Below, piece after piece: positions 1 through 11,254 of a stretch of 64,000 bases of DNA. A program made the position numbers and the translations under genes. Source of the stretch: Malus domestica (lineage: Eukaryota; Streptophyta; Magnoliopsida; Rosales; Rosaceae). The notes beneath the pieces were generated by a model, which was not told the DNA's origin, did no database searches, and saw only the letters and a list, made by a program, of their open reading frames with translations. The stretch covers positions 20,730,501 through 20,794,500 of the forward strand of contig NC_091663.1 in the NCBI RefSeq assembly GCF_042453785.1, read 5' to 3'. The first letter of the stretch is position 1. Every line of letters starts with the position of its first letter.

Positions 1-1838
1 CACTCATTTGATGTAATAGCTTTTTGGAATACTTAATGTATTAAACTTTTATATGTTTAATGAAGGGCAAAGCTTATTGTTAATCACTATTTAATGTATC
101 ATGTGTTTAAGCAATAAGGGAATCCTAGGGATGTATTTGATCTAAGAGACAAGTGATCTAAGTGAGTTAGATTATCGAGACCATTCTCTTATGTTCATTC
201 CTAAAACGTTCCTAGCCATAGGATTGCCGATTGAGCATTGACAATCCGCTAAGGCTAGTATGTGTTATGTTGACTCAAGCGTGAGTATGACTAGTCTCAA
301 GTCATTTGGTGTTGGACACTAAGACAAACACATAGGTGCTCGAAAGAGTAATCGAGTACACTGAACAACGATCAAAAGAGAGTTCGAACATACATGTCAT
401 GTAAGAACTCGAAAGTTGCAATATGCAAAGTAGTCCTTTGACCTGAGGCATCATGGATGTCTAATGGTTAGGTCCTTGATCTTTGATCATGTCAACGGCA
501 TTCCATCGGAGTGTCCACGGCATTGTTGGGGTCAAGCTATCTAGTCGTGTAGGCATATGAATGCATAACAAGGGATCTCTAACCTTCCATGGTGGAAGGA
601 GAATACTCTAAGATATGATTCTAAAGTCTTTGGACAAAGCAAATGAATATGACTTAGGAAGTTTGTTCCAAATCATATTCAAGGGAATCATATAGAGAAG
701 TATCGCATTGGATAGTAGACATGAAACAAACTATCATTCAAACAATGTGATTAAGAGTATTGTATTAGAGAATGACCGTATTGCATTGTAGTTGTAACTG
801 GATAGGTTCTCCAACCAATTCTACTTAGCTTGGGTAACCATGACATACTGCTAGGTGTCACTCATGGTTTGTGGAAGCCCTAATGATTAGGCAACACTAA
901 TCATAAAAGGGAGAATTGAAATGTGGTTTCAATTCACAATCGATCGTTAAGAGTAACAATCGCTCACTACCTCGCTAATTGGAACCTAATGGATCGTACA
1001 CCGAGTAAGGGTGATAGTGAAGAAATTAAATGAAATGGATATGCAATTAAATGGTTTAATTGAAGAATGGTCAAGATTAATTAATTAGTTAATTAATTTT
1101 ACGAAAGGTTCGTATTAGGCTTATATGTTGGTTTTGGGTTTCGGGGCCCAAAAGCGTTTTGGTCCAAAAGGCCCATTATGTTTAAGTTGTATGACAACTA
1201 AAACAAAATGGGCAAACAGCCCAATAACATTAATATGGCCGGCCATTAGGGTGAATGGGCAAGCTTGGATTAATTACAAGTTTGCCACTCACTTGAAATG
1301 AAGTATAAAAGGAACTTTATAGCTTTATTTCTCATTAGGGTTTTTCTTGGTGAAATGAGGTGAAACACTTTCTCTCTATTTCTCTAAAGAGGCCGGCCAC
1401 TTAGGGAGATTAATCTAGCAATCTCTTCTTCCCTAAGTCATCCATTTCATCTTCACACTTAACCCTTGGTGTGGAGACTTAGAGACACCAAACTTTTGGT
1501 GTTTTGGAGATCCTTTCCTTACATCCACAAAGTCCAAAGGAGCACAAAAAGGAGAAGGAAATCACAAGCAATATTCAAGGAGCTAGGAGGTGACTTGAAG
1601 GCCCTCCACTTGGGTGAATCCCTTGTGTAAACAAGGATGAGCTTCAAGGGTAAAGAAACTCTAAATCTTAACTTCTCTTTAATGTTGTTAAAGAGTTTAT
1701 TGGTTCACCATATACTAGGCTTTGAAAGTCATGGGTTTTATGAATTGTTTTTTAATGCATGCCTACTTTAAAGTGTTAATAGTTTGCATATGTATTCAAT
1801 TGTTCTTACTTGTTCTTAACTAAGACAAAATTTTTCCT
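1..1838 (+). mobile_element. LTR-like repeat, copy 1 (about 1.84 kb or longer)
   Basis: This block matches, in inverted orientation, the block at 18546-20376 over its whole length, with scattered substitutions. Both copies start with the same 'cactcatttgatgtaata' and end near 'gacaaaatttttcctt'. A TATA box (TATAAAA, 1304-1310) sits in the second half, followed by pyrimidine-rich leader-like sequence, as in an LTR with a promoter. No gag or pol coding was seen inside and no primer-binding site follows the 3' end, so it may be a solo LTR or the 3' LTR of an element lying to the left. The true 5' end may lie outside the window. Confidence 0.65.
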
Positions 1839-3540
1839 TCAAAAACAAAAGCCTAGACTAAAAAGGAAAAAACAGAAAAAAAAACAAATAATAGAACAAA
1901 CAGAAAAAAAAAAGGAAAAAAAGCACCTGGATTCGAACTCAGAACCTGAGGCTGTGTGAAGATGCGCGGACCACCACGGACAATGCAACACTTGTGTCAA
2001 CTTGCGTAACAGCTGGTATAGAAACAGGTGTAGCAGCTGCATGTGTCATTTAAAAAAAAACCTAGCTATTATTGAACACGCATAGGATTCCCCTTTCACT
2101 AGCCTCGATCCCTAAGCCACCCCACGGCTCCCTGTCTCCCATTTTGAAAATGTCCCTATCTTAACAAACATGACAGGCCACATGTCACGCATCCATATGA
2201 TGCATTCCTTAGGATTCTAAAAGAAAGGCTCAGATGCACCCATTTCTCTCCCTTCTAATTTTTTTTTTTTCGTTTTAAGAAACTCCAGCCCTATCTCACT
2301 AAAAACCCAAACGTACATCCATATCAGAAATAAGTCTCCCATTTTCCTCAACCCACTCTCTCTTTTGCTCTCAGACCCCATATCTCTTTAAAATGAAAAT
2401 TAGCTTTCATTCTTTCTCATTTTTCTCAATCCTTGCAGCCATCTCATCATTTCAAACCTCTCATTGTCTTCTCAGTTTGGCACCCCTCTTCATACAAAAA
2501 GCCAAACAATATACATACCCCGTGTCTCTCGACCCCATCCATGGTGGAGCAAAACATACATGTATGATTCCTCTATGAACTAGAAGCTGAACACAGTAAA
2601 GGAAAGGAGAAAACAATGAAGATTGTGCAGATCCGGGTATTTCGAAGGTAAAATCTTGTTCGCTGTCAGTGATGAACCCCAATATGTGAAACAGTGGCTG
2701 CATTACTGCTGCATGTAATTATAATGGTGTGGTCTTTGTGCAGAAACACTCGGATCCATGACAGATCCGAGAGAAAGAATGCTCAAACTGGAGATCCACT
2801 GGACGAAAGGCAGGACACATCACAAAGGCCATGATCTATCGATTTGGAAGGTATAAGCACTCATCCATGTAGAAATCATGATTTTCACAATATCGGGTGT
2901 TGTAAGTGATGCACAACGAAGGTAAAACTGAGCTGGGGTTGTATTTGGGTCTTGTTCTGTAAAGATGATGTTTTATGGCTCTGCATGGTCTCATGTTGGT
3001 GTGCTTTGTGCAATAAAGGTGGATCACTGATAGATCCGTGGGAAGGAAAGTGGATGGATAAACATCAGCTTCAATGGACAAAAACGGCACAAGCTTCCAA
3101 AAGCCCAGATCGGAGCATCTAGGAGGTAAAATTTCATATCCTTGCAATTTCCCACCCCCAAACTTGCATCGCTGAATGAGCTCATATTAATTGCTTTAAA
3201 TTTTAGCATAGTGTAGATGTGGTTGATGTTAATGCAAACTTGCTGCTGGGTGCATGACTCCAGTATATGATAAGCTGTCTCTATTTTCCCTTGGTTTCCA
3301 TGCGTGCAACCTGCAATTAACCAATATATGCAAATATTAAAAACGGAGCTAAAATCAACTGTGTAAATAAAGAAAGCAAAATATTTTTGGATTTTTCACG
3401 TTTTTATTTTTTTATTTTATAATCTGTATTTTATTTATTTATTTAAACTTAGGTATGTAAATGCATCTAGAAATTTAACTAATAATAAAAAAAATCAAAC
3501 GAAAAAAAAAATAAGGAAAGAGTTCAGAAAAATTGGGTTG
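1839..3540 (-). other. 3' non-coding region of the gypsy element
   Basis: No convincing gene is present; the short reading frames here lack family similarity. The interval begins with a purine-rich run and a stretch that includes 'ggattcgaactcagaacc', a tRNA-like phrase that I associate with plant retroelement tails. It ends next to the post-pol motif of the gypsy element. Assignment to that element rests on adjacency and the G-run at 3150-3166 (minus strand); part of it could be older host DNA. Confidence 0.4.
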
Positions 3541-3597
3541 CCTCCCAACAAGCGCTTTATTTTAAGTCTATAGCTAGACATTGTAGAAGTCTGGTGG

Positions 3598-3901
3598 CTA
3601 GATCACTGGTTCCTTCAGAGTCAAAAACTCGCTTGCACCAAATTTCCCTATGCATGGTTTAAGTTGATGTTTGGTAACCTTAAATGGGAAATCTTTACCC
3701 TCAACCGTGATGTCCACATTACCATTCTCAAAAAACGTTAGTAACTAGAAAATGACCTTTCCATCGAGACTCTTGTTTCCCTGGAGATGATTTGAAATAG
3801 GAACTTAACAACCACACTTTTTTACCAGGCTGTATATTTGCACAACTTGGACTGCTTTGCAATTTTTTATTGCCCTTGACATTCAAATGTTTTTGGTCAA
3901 T
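3598..3901 (-). pseudogene. C-terminal remnant of gypsy integrase
   Basis: Minus-strand translation directly downstream of the protease stop codon gives the basic tail typical of plant gypsy integrase: 'FPGK..SRW.GPF.V..VF' appears here as SSPGKQESRWKGHFLV, followed by NGNVDITVEG and a stop at 3598-3600. The HHCC zinc finger and the DDE catalytic core are absent. The 'gcgcttgttgggaggcaac' motif that commonly follows pol in such elements comes about 25 bases later. The piece is a deletion remnant rather than a gene. Confidence 0.7.
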
Positions 3902-4688
3902 CTAGTGGCAAATCACATTTTGAGTCTTTATGGGCAGCTTGCCAATAGATGATCTGGTCACAAAATTGCCATAAGGTAAACCATTTAATACATCAACGCG
4001 CATGCATTCTTGCTTGTCACCTGAATGTATGCTTGCTTCAAACAACTTGAAAACAACCGTTTGATCTTCAACCCGAAATGTTAATGTTCCGGCTTCCACA
4101 TCAATAAGAGTTCGGGTTGTTGCCAGGAATGGGCGGCCCAAAATGATAGGTGTTGTCAAATCCTCATCCATGTCCAACACCATAAAATCAGCCAGTAAAT
4201 ATAAATTGTCAACCTTCACAATAACATCTTCAATGACTCCTCTAGGATAGGTAATTGAACGGTCAGCCAATTGAATAATGTTGGAGGTCGACTTCGGCTC
4301 TCCTTCACCTAAACGATTAAAAACAGAATAAGGCATTAAGTTTACACTAGCACCTAAATCAATTAAAGCACTATTAAAATCACAATTTCCAATGGTGCAA
4401 GAGATAGTAAAACTCTCTGGATCTTTTTTCTTTAGAGGCAATTTATGCAATAAGACCGCGCTGCACTGTTCTGTCAGAATCACTTTTTCAAAATCAACGA
4501 GCTTCTTTTTCTTTGTGCAAACGTCCTTCAAAAACTTGGCAAACGTCCTTCAAAAACTTGGCATAATATGGAATGTTCTTGATTGCATCAATTAACGATA
4601 GATTAATCTGAACTTTAGACAAAGTCTTCATAAAATCTGTTAACTGTTGATCTTTAACTTTAGGCTTCAACATTTCAGGATAAGGCAT
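3902..4688 (-). pseudogene. Gypsy gag-pol: retropepsin-like protease
   Basis: The 209-residue frame 4531-3902 holds a retroviral-type aspartic protease. The active-site region reads ALIDLGASVNLMP, with DLG in place of the usual DTG or DSG, and the C-terminal flap-side motif is IILGRPFLATT. The adjacent frame 4688-4494, shifted, carries gag-protease linker sequence, including a short direct repeat 'gcaaacgtccttcaaaaacttg' that probably causes the frame change. The protein would cleave the gag-pol polyprotein of the element. The reading frame stops before any reverse transcriptase. Confidence 0.75.
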
Positions 4689-4699
4689 AGGTGACTCAT

Positions 4700-6134
4700 A
4701 AACACGCTCTGCAATTTTTGTGGTAGCTTCTGCAGTATTTTTGGATCTGTCTTGGGGCTGCCCAGAATCTTCATAAATTGCAGAATCTTCAAAAGTATAA
4801 GATTTAGTTTGGGGCAGTTCTGCTGCCTATGAATTTCTAGCAGAATTTTCAAGTCTGTTGTCATAATTTTTGCTAGACCGTAAAGTCTGTATAGCATTGC
4901 ATTCTTCTCGTCCTCTTGGATTAGGTACTGTTTGACTAGGAAATGTACCTGGTGCTCTTTCTGAAACTTGCAACGCAATCTGCTCAATTTGTTTTTCCAT
5001 ATTTTTCATTGATGCATACAGATTTTGGATTTCTTGATTGGTAGTATTAGCTAATTTTTCAATTGCTATCTCCCAATAAGCCTTAGGTGCAGCAGGTTGT
5101 TGTACCTGTTGTTGAAATTGAGGCCTATAGTGTTGATCTTTGTCCCACTTTAAATTAGGATGATCTCTCCAACCTGGGTTATAGAAATTTGAATACGGGT
5201 CATATCTGGGACGCTGAAAATTGTTAAATGAATTAGCCTGCTCCGCTGTAAACTTCGAATAAGCATCTCTATGTGGACAGCTCAAAAAATCATGATTTGT
5301 CATGTTGCAAACGTTGCAGGCAGCTTGTAAAGGCTGCTGTACAGCAACCTGTGAACCTAGAATTCTTTGTAATAACATGTCAAATTTTTCATCAAGCATT
5401 TTCTCCATTTTTTCAATTTGTGCTATAATATACGGAGAACCGTTAGACATCTAAAAAACGGATCTAGATTGTGGCTGCTCAACTGCCCATTGTTGTGTAT
5501 CTGCTGCCATTTTTTCAAATAACAAACAAGCCTCTTGTGCAGTTTTATCTTTGTACGAACCTCCGCATGAAGCATTGACAAGAGTTTTTGTAGTCATATT
5601 TAACCCTCTGAAAAATATATGCATTTAATTTGTAGTGTTAATACCCAAATGTGGACATTTTCTAATCAACTCCTTGAACCGCTCTCATGCCTCATGAAAC
5701 TCTTCATTAGGTTTTTGGGCAAAAGATAAAATCTGAGTTCTCATGTCAAGAGTCTTAGAAGCCGGATAATACTTGTTTAAAAAAATTTCACTGAGTTAGG
5801 CCCAAGTACTAATGCTTCCAGATGGGAGTGTGAGGAGTCATCTCCTTGCTTGATCTTTTAGAGTGTAAGGAAACAAACGGAGCTTAATAGATTAGGCTGA
5901 AAATCCCCTCACCAAAATATTTTTGCAACCCATTAAAAATTCTGCAATATGCATGTTTGGATCGTCAGTTGATAACCCATGAAATGTAGGTAGAATATTC
6001 AACATGTGCTGCTTTATTTCAAATGTAGACCCTTCCTCCACTGCTGGATAAGTAATGCAACTTGGTATATTAGTGGTATGAGCTGTTAAAGAATCACCCC
6101 AAGGCTGACCTGCCTCTGGAATAACGAATGCCAT
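4700..6134 (-). pseudogene. Gypsy gag (nucleocapsid) frames, broken
   Basis: Frame 6134-5892 gives a gag N-terminal part with FEIKQHMLNILPTFHGL and DPNMHIAEF, typical of the plant retrotransposon gag domain. Between 5890 and 5460 the frame is shifted and degraded. Frame 5450-4827 gives the nucleocapsid end: a CCHC zinc knuckle (CNVCNMTNHDFLSC), then a Gln/Pro/Tyr-rich stretch and a coiled-coil-like segment with NMEKQIEQIALQ. The pieces are in the right order on the minus strand with the protease downstream. Frameshifts and a missing central gag mean it is not expressed as one protein. Confidence 0.75.
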
Positions 6135-6442
6135 TTTTCCTTTACTGTGCAGATTCCCAGAAATTGAAGACTGCAGAAAAGTCCCCTACAGAGAAGGAAC
6201 CCATTGCAAATTTTTCTCCCTGCGTCTCCTTAAAGTCTGCTCGAGTTCTGGATCAAAAGGAAGCAGTTTCTGTACTATTGAACGGGTGCTGACCATGCAC
6301 ATATTATCTTTGTAATTTGCACTGTATTGTTGTAATCTGTGAAAAATAAAATAAAAACGAAAATTAAATTTTTTTTTCTTTATATATATATAAACAGCAA
6401 TAACTAATTGAAAATTTGATTAGTAGGAATTATTTTAAATAA

Positions 6443-6460
6443 TCCCCGGCAACGGCATCA
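6443..6460 (-). other. Primer-binding site, tRNA-Asp type
   Basis: On the minus strand the 18 bases read TGATGCCGTTGCCGGGGA, two substitutions from the complement of the plant tRNA-Asp 3' end (TGGCGCCGTTGCCGGGGA). It lies six bases internal to the LTR end at 6467, the expected place for priming minus-strand DNA synthesis, and fixes the element's orientation. Confidence 0.75.
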
Positions 6461-6466
6461 TTTTCT

Positions 6467-7986
6467 TGATAGGGATTTTACTACTCATGTGAATACGATA
6501 AAACTCCTATAATACTTGCAAGAATCACAAGGTTGTTGTAGTATAAACGGCTCTCGCAAGGTTGCTCTCCACATGGATTATTAAATAATTCAAAGCAAAC
6601 CAAATTCCAATTAATTATTGTTTAGTAGAAATTGAGGTGATTGATTTTATAGCCTGCTTAAATTAAAAACGAAATTTTGATTTTATAGCCTACTTAAATT
6701 AAAAACGAAATTAATTATTAAAAATAAGACAATCTGCAATATTAAAAACTAGAAGGAAAAGAAAACAGTTTTGGGATAAATCAAATTAAGAAAACACTAG
6801 GGTTCCACCATCACCTAGCAATCCTATGAACTTTTACCAATTACTTATGATCTACACATGCCACTTTGAAGGTTAGATTTTCCTAATTCATATTCTACTT
6901 GGAACCTCCAACATAGAACGTATATCTAACATGCAACCCGTCCGGACGTTCGGATCAAATCTGAACATGAAAAACTCATTATGCTTTATGAAAACCCTTT
7001 GAAAAACCATGCAACCCTTAAGATGTGGTATTCATCCTAAGTGAAATTACAATTATTAATCACAAGAAGCCAACGTCAATTTCAGGGAACCTTCCGACCA
7101 AAATTGCATCAAATTACTTTTCTAAAGATGCTAATGGTGATCAGGCATTAAGACAATTAGATTTTTATCCCGGTGATTAACAATTCAAAGTATGCATGCA
7201 ATCAATCATAAGCAATTAAATAAAAATCACATACTCATGCTAAGGCTCAAGGCTTCGCCCTAGCAATAGAAATTAGTTACGCATATTCATAATTAAAATC
7301 ATATAAAATATTATTAAGAAAAGGATTGAAAACACCTTAGAGTAGAAAATCTCCAAACCCTAACAATTCTCTCTGTCTCCAAAATTGCATAAAAGAAAGC
7401 GTAGTGAAATATGGTAGACGGCCAAGCAATATATCTGCTAAGCCCCCACACAAACCCTAAAAACAGGTCCTTTATTCCCCCTAGGAAATTAAAATTAATA
7501 ATCCAATAAAATAGGAAATATAACCCTAAATTAAATGGTAAAATTCGTCTAAAATCTGAACAACCACGTTTTGGACCCATAAGCTGTTCCAAAACTGGCC
7601 CAATATAGCTGGATTTAATGTTTGGAATATTCTGAACACTTCTCCAGAAGGCCACGAACCCATCCGAGGTCATCTTGGGCTCCAAAAACGCAATTTAAAC
7701 CCAAAAACGTCATTTTCCAGCACTGCGCATCGCTTCTTTATTTTATCGCCAAAAAATAACCGCTTTGTGGAAAAATCTCAGATTTTGCTACGATCAAGCT
7801 AAGTGACTTACGAACGTTCTCCAACTAGAATTACTCCAAAATTCGTCCATTTGATCCTGTTTTGCTCCAGAGAAAGTCAAAAGTCCTACATTGAAAATAC
7901 AATTCAAAGCATCAAAATTCTTCCAAAATATTAACCAAAATGTACTAAGATTAGGATAAAATATATAATATAAATTCTACTCATCA
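6467..7986 (-). repeat. 5' LTR of the gypsy element
   Basis: Boundaries were set by the TG...CA ends on the minus strand (TGATGAGTAG at 7986 and CCCTATCA ending at 6467) and by the primer-binding site just inside. Length is about 1.52 kb. The outer end abuts the FAR1-like pseudogene without a gap. No second copy was found in the window, so neither LTR divergence nor a target-site duplication could be assessed. Confidence 0.7.
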
Positions 7987-8847
7987 ATGACCATGGTTAT
8001 TAACTTCTAGCAAAGGAGCAAACATCATCTCATACACATTGGTGTTGAACGTGGTGTCAAAAACAATCACATCACCAAAATGGCCATAACCACGTCGTAA
8101 CTTAGCATCCGCTCAAAAGAAATTGTTAAGTGTTTTGGCTTCGTCAATCTCTATCTTGAAATAGAATGGCTCGTTTTTCTCTTTTTCATCCTCAAAATTT
8201 CCGCATCATGCTTGATTAGATGAGCTCACAATTGATGTTCAATATTATACATATTCTTAAGGGTATAATCAATATTTCCAATCCCTTCACTTTTCACCTC
8301 CAATAATCCCATTTGTTTAATTTTGAAAATATTCACCATAGCACATTGTTCAATCATCACCTCCTTTGCCTCCGAAACTCAATGATGAGATCTAAATAAG
8401 TGTGAGGCACTTTCTATAAGGTGGTTGTGTCCTTTGTTGAAAACTTTTACAACAAACTTATCACGACCAATTCTCTTATACAACCAATTTTTGCCTTGCA
8501 GTCACTTCTAGCATCTCCCCCCTCCTACCTCTCCGATTGGGTTTGAGATTGGCATCCACCATCTTTTTGCCTTGTTTGCAACAAACAAATTCTTTCCTTA
8601 CCAAACAATTACCATCATTGCACTTTTAGCTACTCTGCTACTAAATCCCAAACCCAGATGCAAGTGCATAATTGTTGGAAAAAATATATCATTCATCCAA
8701 TGAATAAAACTCCACTTTCAATTTGGGTTTCAACTCATCGTCTACATTTCGTATCACAAATACAACCCTTCTTGCACCAAATTGATCTCCTGCATCTACA
8801 TCCTCTCCTTCCTTGATAATTTCATCTATTTTTAACTCATCCCCCAT
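7987..8847 (-). pseudogene. FAR1/FHY3-related (FRS) pseudogene, 5' part
   Basis: Minus-strand conceptual translation starts at an ATG at 8847-8845 and runs through an acidic N-terminus and a FAR1-type DNA-binding domain (KVEFYSLDE, then YIFSNNYALASGFGI, FVCCKQGKK and RGRRGEMLEV) into the MULE-transposase-like domain (RRGYGHFGDVIVFDTTFNTN). FAR1 proteins are transposase-derived transcription factors of far-red light signalling. Several in-frame stops and frameshifts break it, for example after SLDE and where a Trp is expected before ADAKLRRGYG. The frame ends exactly at the gypsy LTR, so the rest of the transposase and SWIM domains was separated by that insertion or lost. It could also be a Mutator-like element fragment, since FAR1 derives from one. 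Confidence 0.75.
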
Positions 8848-9650
8848 CAAATTACAATTCAATAACTACCTGCTACAAATCTTTGAATTTATCACAACTT
8901 AGCACAAGTTTTAAGCGTATACATCTAAAATCGAATTTCAAGATTTCAACGAAGTCTAGTGGTAACCCCCAAGCATTATGGATTCAAAAATCCAGAATTA
9001 TAAATATCTTACACATGTACCCAAAGTTGGTTTCCAAAATAAAGAATGAAATGAAAATGTAAGGGAAACGTACATCCCGCAACACTTCAACCAAATGATT
9101 AAACCAAATGCCGCCACGACGAACGCAACGGTGACAACGCTCTAACCACATGGTTTCATAACACAACATCTTGTCAACTCCAGTCCAAACTGATCTTTAG
9201 TCCACCTAAAATCGAGCACTCACTCACTTCCCCAGCTTCCTCTCTGCCTCGATCCTCACAAATACAATCCTTAGCTATCCCGCACGCAAAGTGAGCACCA
9301 TAGAAATGCCCAATAAGAGTATTGTTAAAAAAGGAGGCGAAGAGAAAGCATTAATATACTCTTCAATCAATCAAGAATACAGAGATTCGTTGGGACTTTG
9401 GGAGAGCGAACAAGCGTGGGAAACCAGAAAAAGCAATCACAATGTTGTCGTCATCACATGCAAGAAAGGACAATTCAGCCTTTCATGGCCCCAATAATCA
9501 ATGAGACTAATGCCAATGTTAGGGCACAAATAATTCATTAAAAGTCCAACTGCGCGTGGAAGCCCAACCAGCACATATTTGTAGCAAACTGAACTTAGGG
9601 TCAATTAAAAGAAATGAAAACTAATAAAAAGAGCTTGAAAACTTTGAGTT
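8848..9650. other. No gene recognised
   Basis: Probable upstream sequence of the FAR1-like pseudogene. Short frames on both strands have no recognisable family features. The base composition is ordinary for intergenic DNA. Confidence 0.4.
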
Positions 9651-9654
9651 TTAA

Positions 9655-9785
9655 TGATAAGGACAAAATAAAGGGTAAAGTGAATAGTACCAAGATTGAC
9701 TTTTTAGTGTAAAAATATGGTTTTTCGTTAAAGTGAACAGTATCGGGTGCTTTTCGTTAAAGTTCCCTTAAAAGAACTATGCAAA
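9655..9785. repeat. Short dispersed repeat with internal 'cgttaaagt' duplication
   Basis: The phrase 'tttttcgttaaagt' recurs after about 25 bases as 'cttttcgttaaagt', around 'gaacagtatcgggtg'. I recall this arrangement as a very common short element of apple and pear genomes, but that is memory, not a search. No coding capacity. Confidence 0.45.
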
Positions 9786-10350
9786 TCCACAGTCATGCCA
9801 CGCTAAAATATATAATAATTCATAACTCAAGCAATCGAAAAAAAAATCATGCTAAATTCGTGCCACGCTCACAAGCTGGTGAAACAAGCTTTTCTTCACC
9901 CGACATGTTTAAGTGGATCCAAACCTCATGAGATTAAAGTTGTGGGCTTACTCCCAAGCAGCCCAAAACCTTCACAAGCTTGAATTTCACATAGGCTTGG
10001 TGGACTTTTGTAGCCGTCCACACCATGAATTACTCAACCAAGTCATAGTTTTTTATGTTATTCATTTATCTATATTTGGTGCCATTATTTCACTAGAATA
10101 TCTCTTTAAGGCACTTGTTTTCTTTCGAGGTATTTTAGGACCTGGTGCCAAAAACGTACTAAGGAAAATTAAGGTGTCTCAAACCCCAAAAAGTCTTGCC
10201 TAATGATGGTAAAATGATGTCACCTCTATGTATATTGCCAAGTACTATCCATTTGCTTTCCCTCTTTAATTATCTTGAACCTTAAGAAGTGCTTATTTCA
10301 ACCACAATCTAGTCCGTGACTTGACTTATAAATAAAATCTTTGTACAAAG
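9786..10350. other. No gene recognised
   Basis: A 96-codon open frame (9913-10203, plus) is present but shows no domain, and its context gives no splice or promoter support. The interval is otherwise unremarkable. Confidence 0.35.
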
Positions 10351-10354
10351 GTTG

Positions 10355-10570
10355 GGATGAGGATTTTCTCTGGATTTTCTTTGTGAGGATTATGGATATC
10401 ACTTCATCGTGTCCATTCATCGTACATTGTGTAGTCATTTTTCATCAGGTGCTATTTGTGTTCAATTTTAAATAAAAAAATTCAAAATGATTTCTGACAG
10501 CAGAATGACGAATGAACGGACACGATAAAGTGATTCTAGAATCCTTACAAAGAGCATCCGGATAGAATAC
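10355..10570. mobile_element. Fold-back MITE
   Basis: The left arm, from 'ggattttctttgtgaggatt' through 'cttcatcgtgtccattcat', is the imperfect reverse complement of the right arm, from 'gaatgaacggacacgataaa' through 'aatccttacaaagagcatcc'. Arms are about 65 bases with a spacer of roughly 70 bases. The size and AT-rich centre fit a miniature inverted-repeat element. Superfamily not assigned; no clear target duplication seen. Confidence 0.6.
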
Positions 10571-10892
10571 TAGGTTGTGGCACTTGATTCACTTTTCTGA
10601 CTGTTTCGCACAATAATAATAATTATTTAAGACAAGTAAATATTTCTTCAAGAAAAACAAAAGCTACTTCAACCCAAACAAACAAAAAATGAAATAAAAC
10701 AGACACTCGTAAATATTAGAAAAGACAAATACTTGGATAAGGGAGGGTTGATTAGAAAGAAACAAACTTATGCTCACAATTCTGATTAGAAGACTCCTAT
10801 TTGACTCCTAATTGACGATAGGAAGAGAAAAGAACCAAGAATTAATATGTTAATTGATAATAATTCTTTTGTTAAGTTTATGCTTAAAAACC

Positions 10893-11095
10893 ACGACAAG
10901 TGGCCCAATGGACAAGTGCGAACATCAGCTCCCTAAAGAAAAAACGGGAGGTCCTGAGTTCGATACTTTGTAAGCTATGAATCTACTTGATAGTGGCCAC
11001 TTAGGGGGGAATTTCCAACAAGCCTTCTCCGAGCCTGGAATAGGTGGATAACCATGGTTCGTCACCAGTTGTCTCCCTTTCAAAACAAGAAAAGA
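10893..11095 (+). mobile_element. tRNA-derived SINE
   Basis: The head has RNA polymerase III promoter-like boxes: an A box 'tggcccaatgg' at 10901-10911 and a B box 'gagttcgatac' at 10955-10965, close to the GWTCRANNC consensus. The body continues through 'ggtggataaccatgg' and ends in a pyrimidine stretch before an A-rich run. This matches tRNA-derived plant SINEs of about 200 bp. It lies just upstream of the DUF1645 gene promoter. Confidence 0.6.
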
Positions 11096-11137
11096 ATGTT
11101 TGAAGATTAGTTTGGAAGATGGAAATCAATCCTTGTT

Positions 11138-11145
11138 TATAAATA
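11138..11145 (+). promoter_or_regulatory. TATA box of the DUF1645 gene
   Basis: TATAAATA lies 117 bases before the ATG at 11255, and is followed by a pyrimidine-rich leader with a CT microsatellite. Confidence 0.55.
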
Positions 11146-11208
11146 TAACCCAGTCAGTCAGGCTTTCCTTCAATTCGGGAGTGAAAATCTCTACACTCAA
11201 TTCCAAAT

Positions 11209-11211
<3 letters not shown>

Positions 11212-11241
<30 letters not shown>
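11212..11241 (+). repeat. CT microsatellite in the 5' UTR
   Basis: An uninterrupted run of about 15 CT units ends 14 bases before the start codon of the DUF1645 gene. CT-rich leaders are common in plant 5' UTRs. Confidence 0.8.
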
Positions 11242-11243
<2 letters not shown>

Positions 11244-11254
11244 ATTGAACGGAA

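Larger units (their letters stand above)
1839..7986 (-). mobile_element. Ty3/gypsy element (Athila/Tat-like), internally deleted, minus orientation
   Basis: Read on the minus strand the order is 5' LTR (7986-6467), a tRNA-Asp-type primer-binding site (6460-6443), gag, aspartic protease, the C-terminal tail of integrase, the conserved 'gcgcttgttgggaggcaac' just after pol, and a 3' non-coding part with an 'aagtttgggggtggg' run (about 3150-3166 on the plus strand). Reverse transcriptase, RNase H and the integrase core are missing between protease and integrase tail, so the copy cannot be autonomous. No 3' LTR was recognised. Leftward the element is bounded by the 1-1838 repeat, which probably inserted into its 3' non-coding region (inference). 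Confidence 0.75.

Noticed and set aside
1930-1960. Possible tRNA gene because of 'ggattcgaactcagaacc'
   Set aside because: Only a TPsiC-like phrase is present, with no acceptor stem or anticodon arm. It fits retroelement tail sequence.
9913-10203. 96-codon plus-strand open frame
   Set aside because: No domain, no splice or promoter support and no similarity that I can recall.
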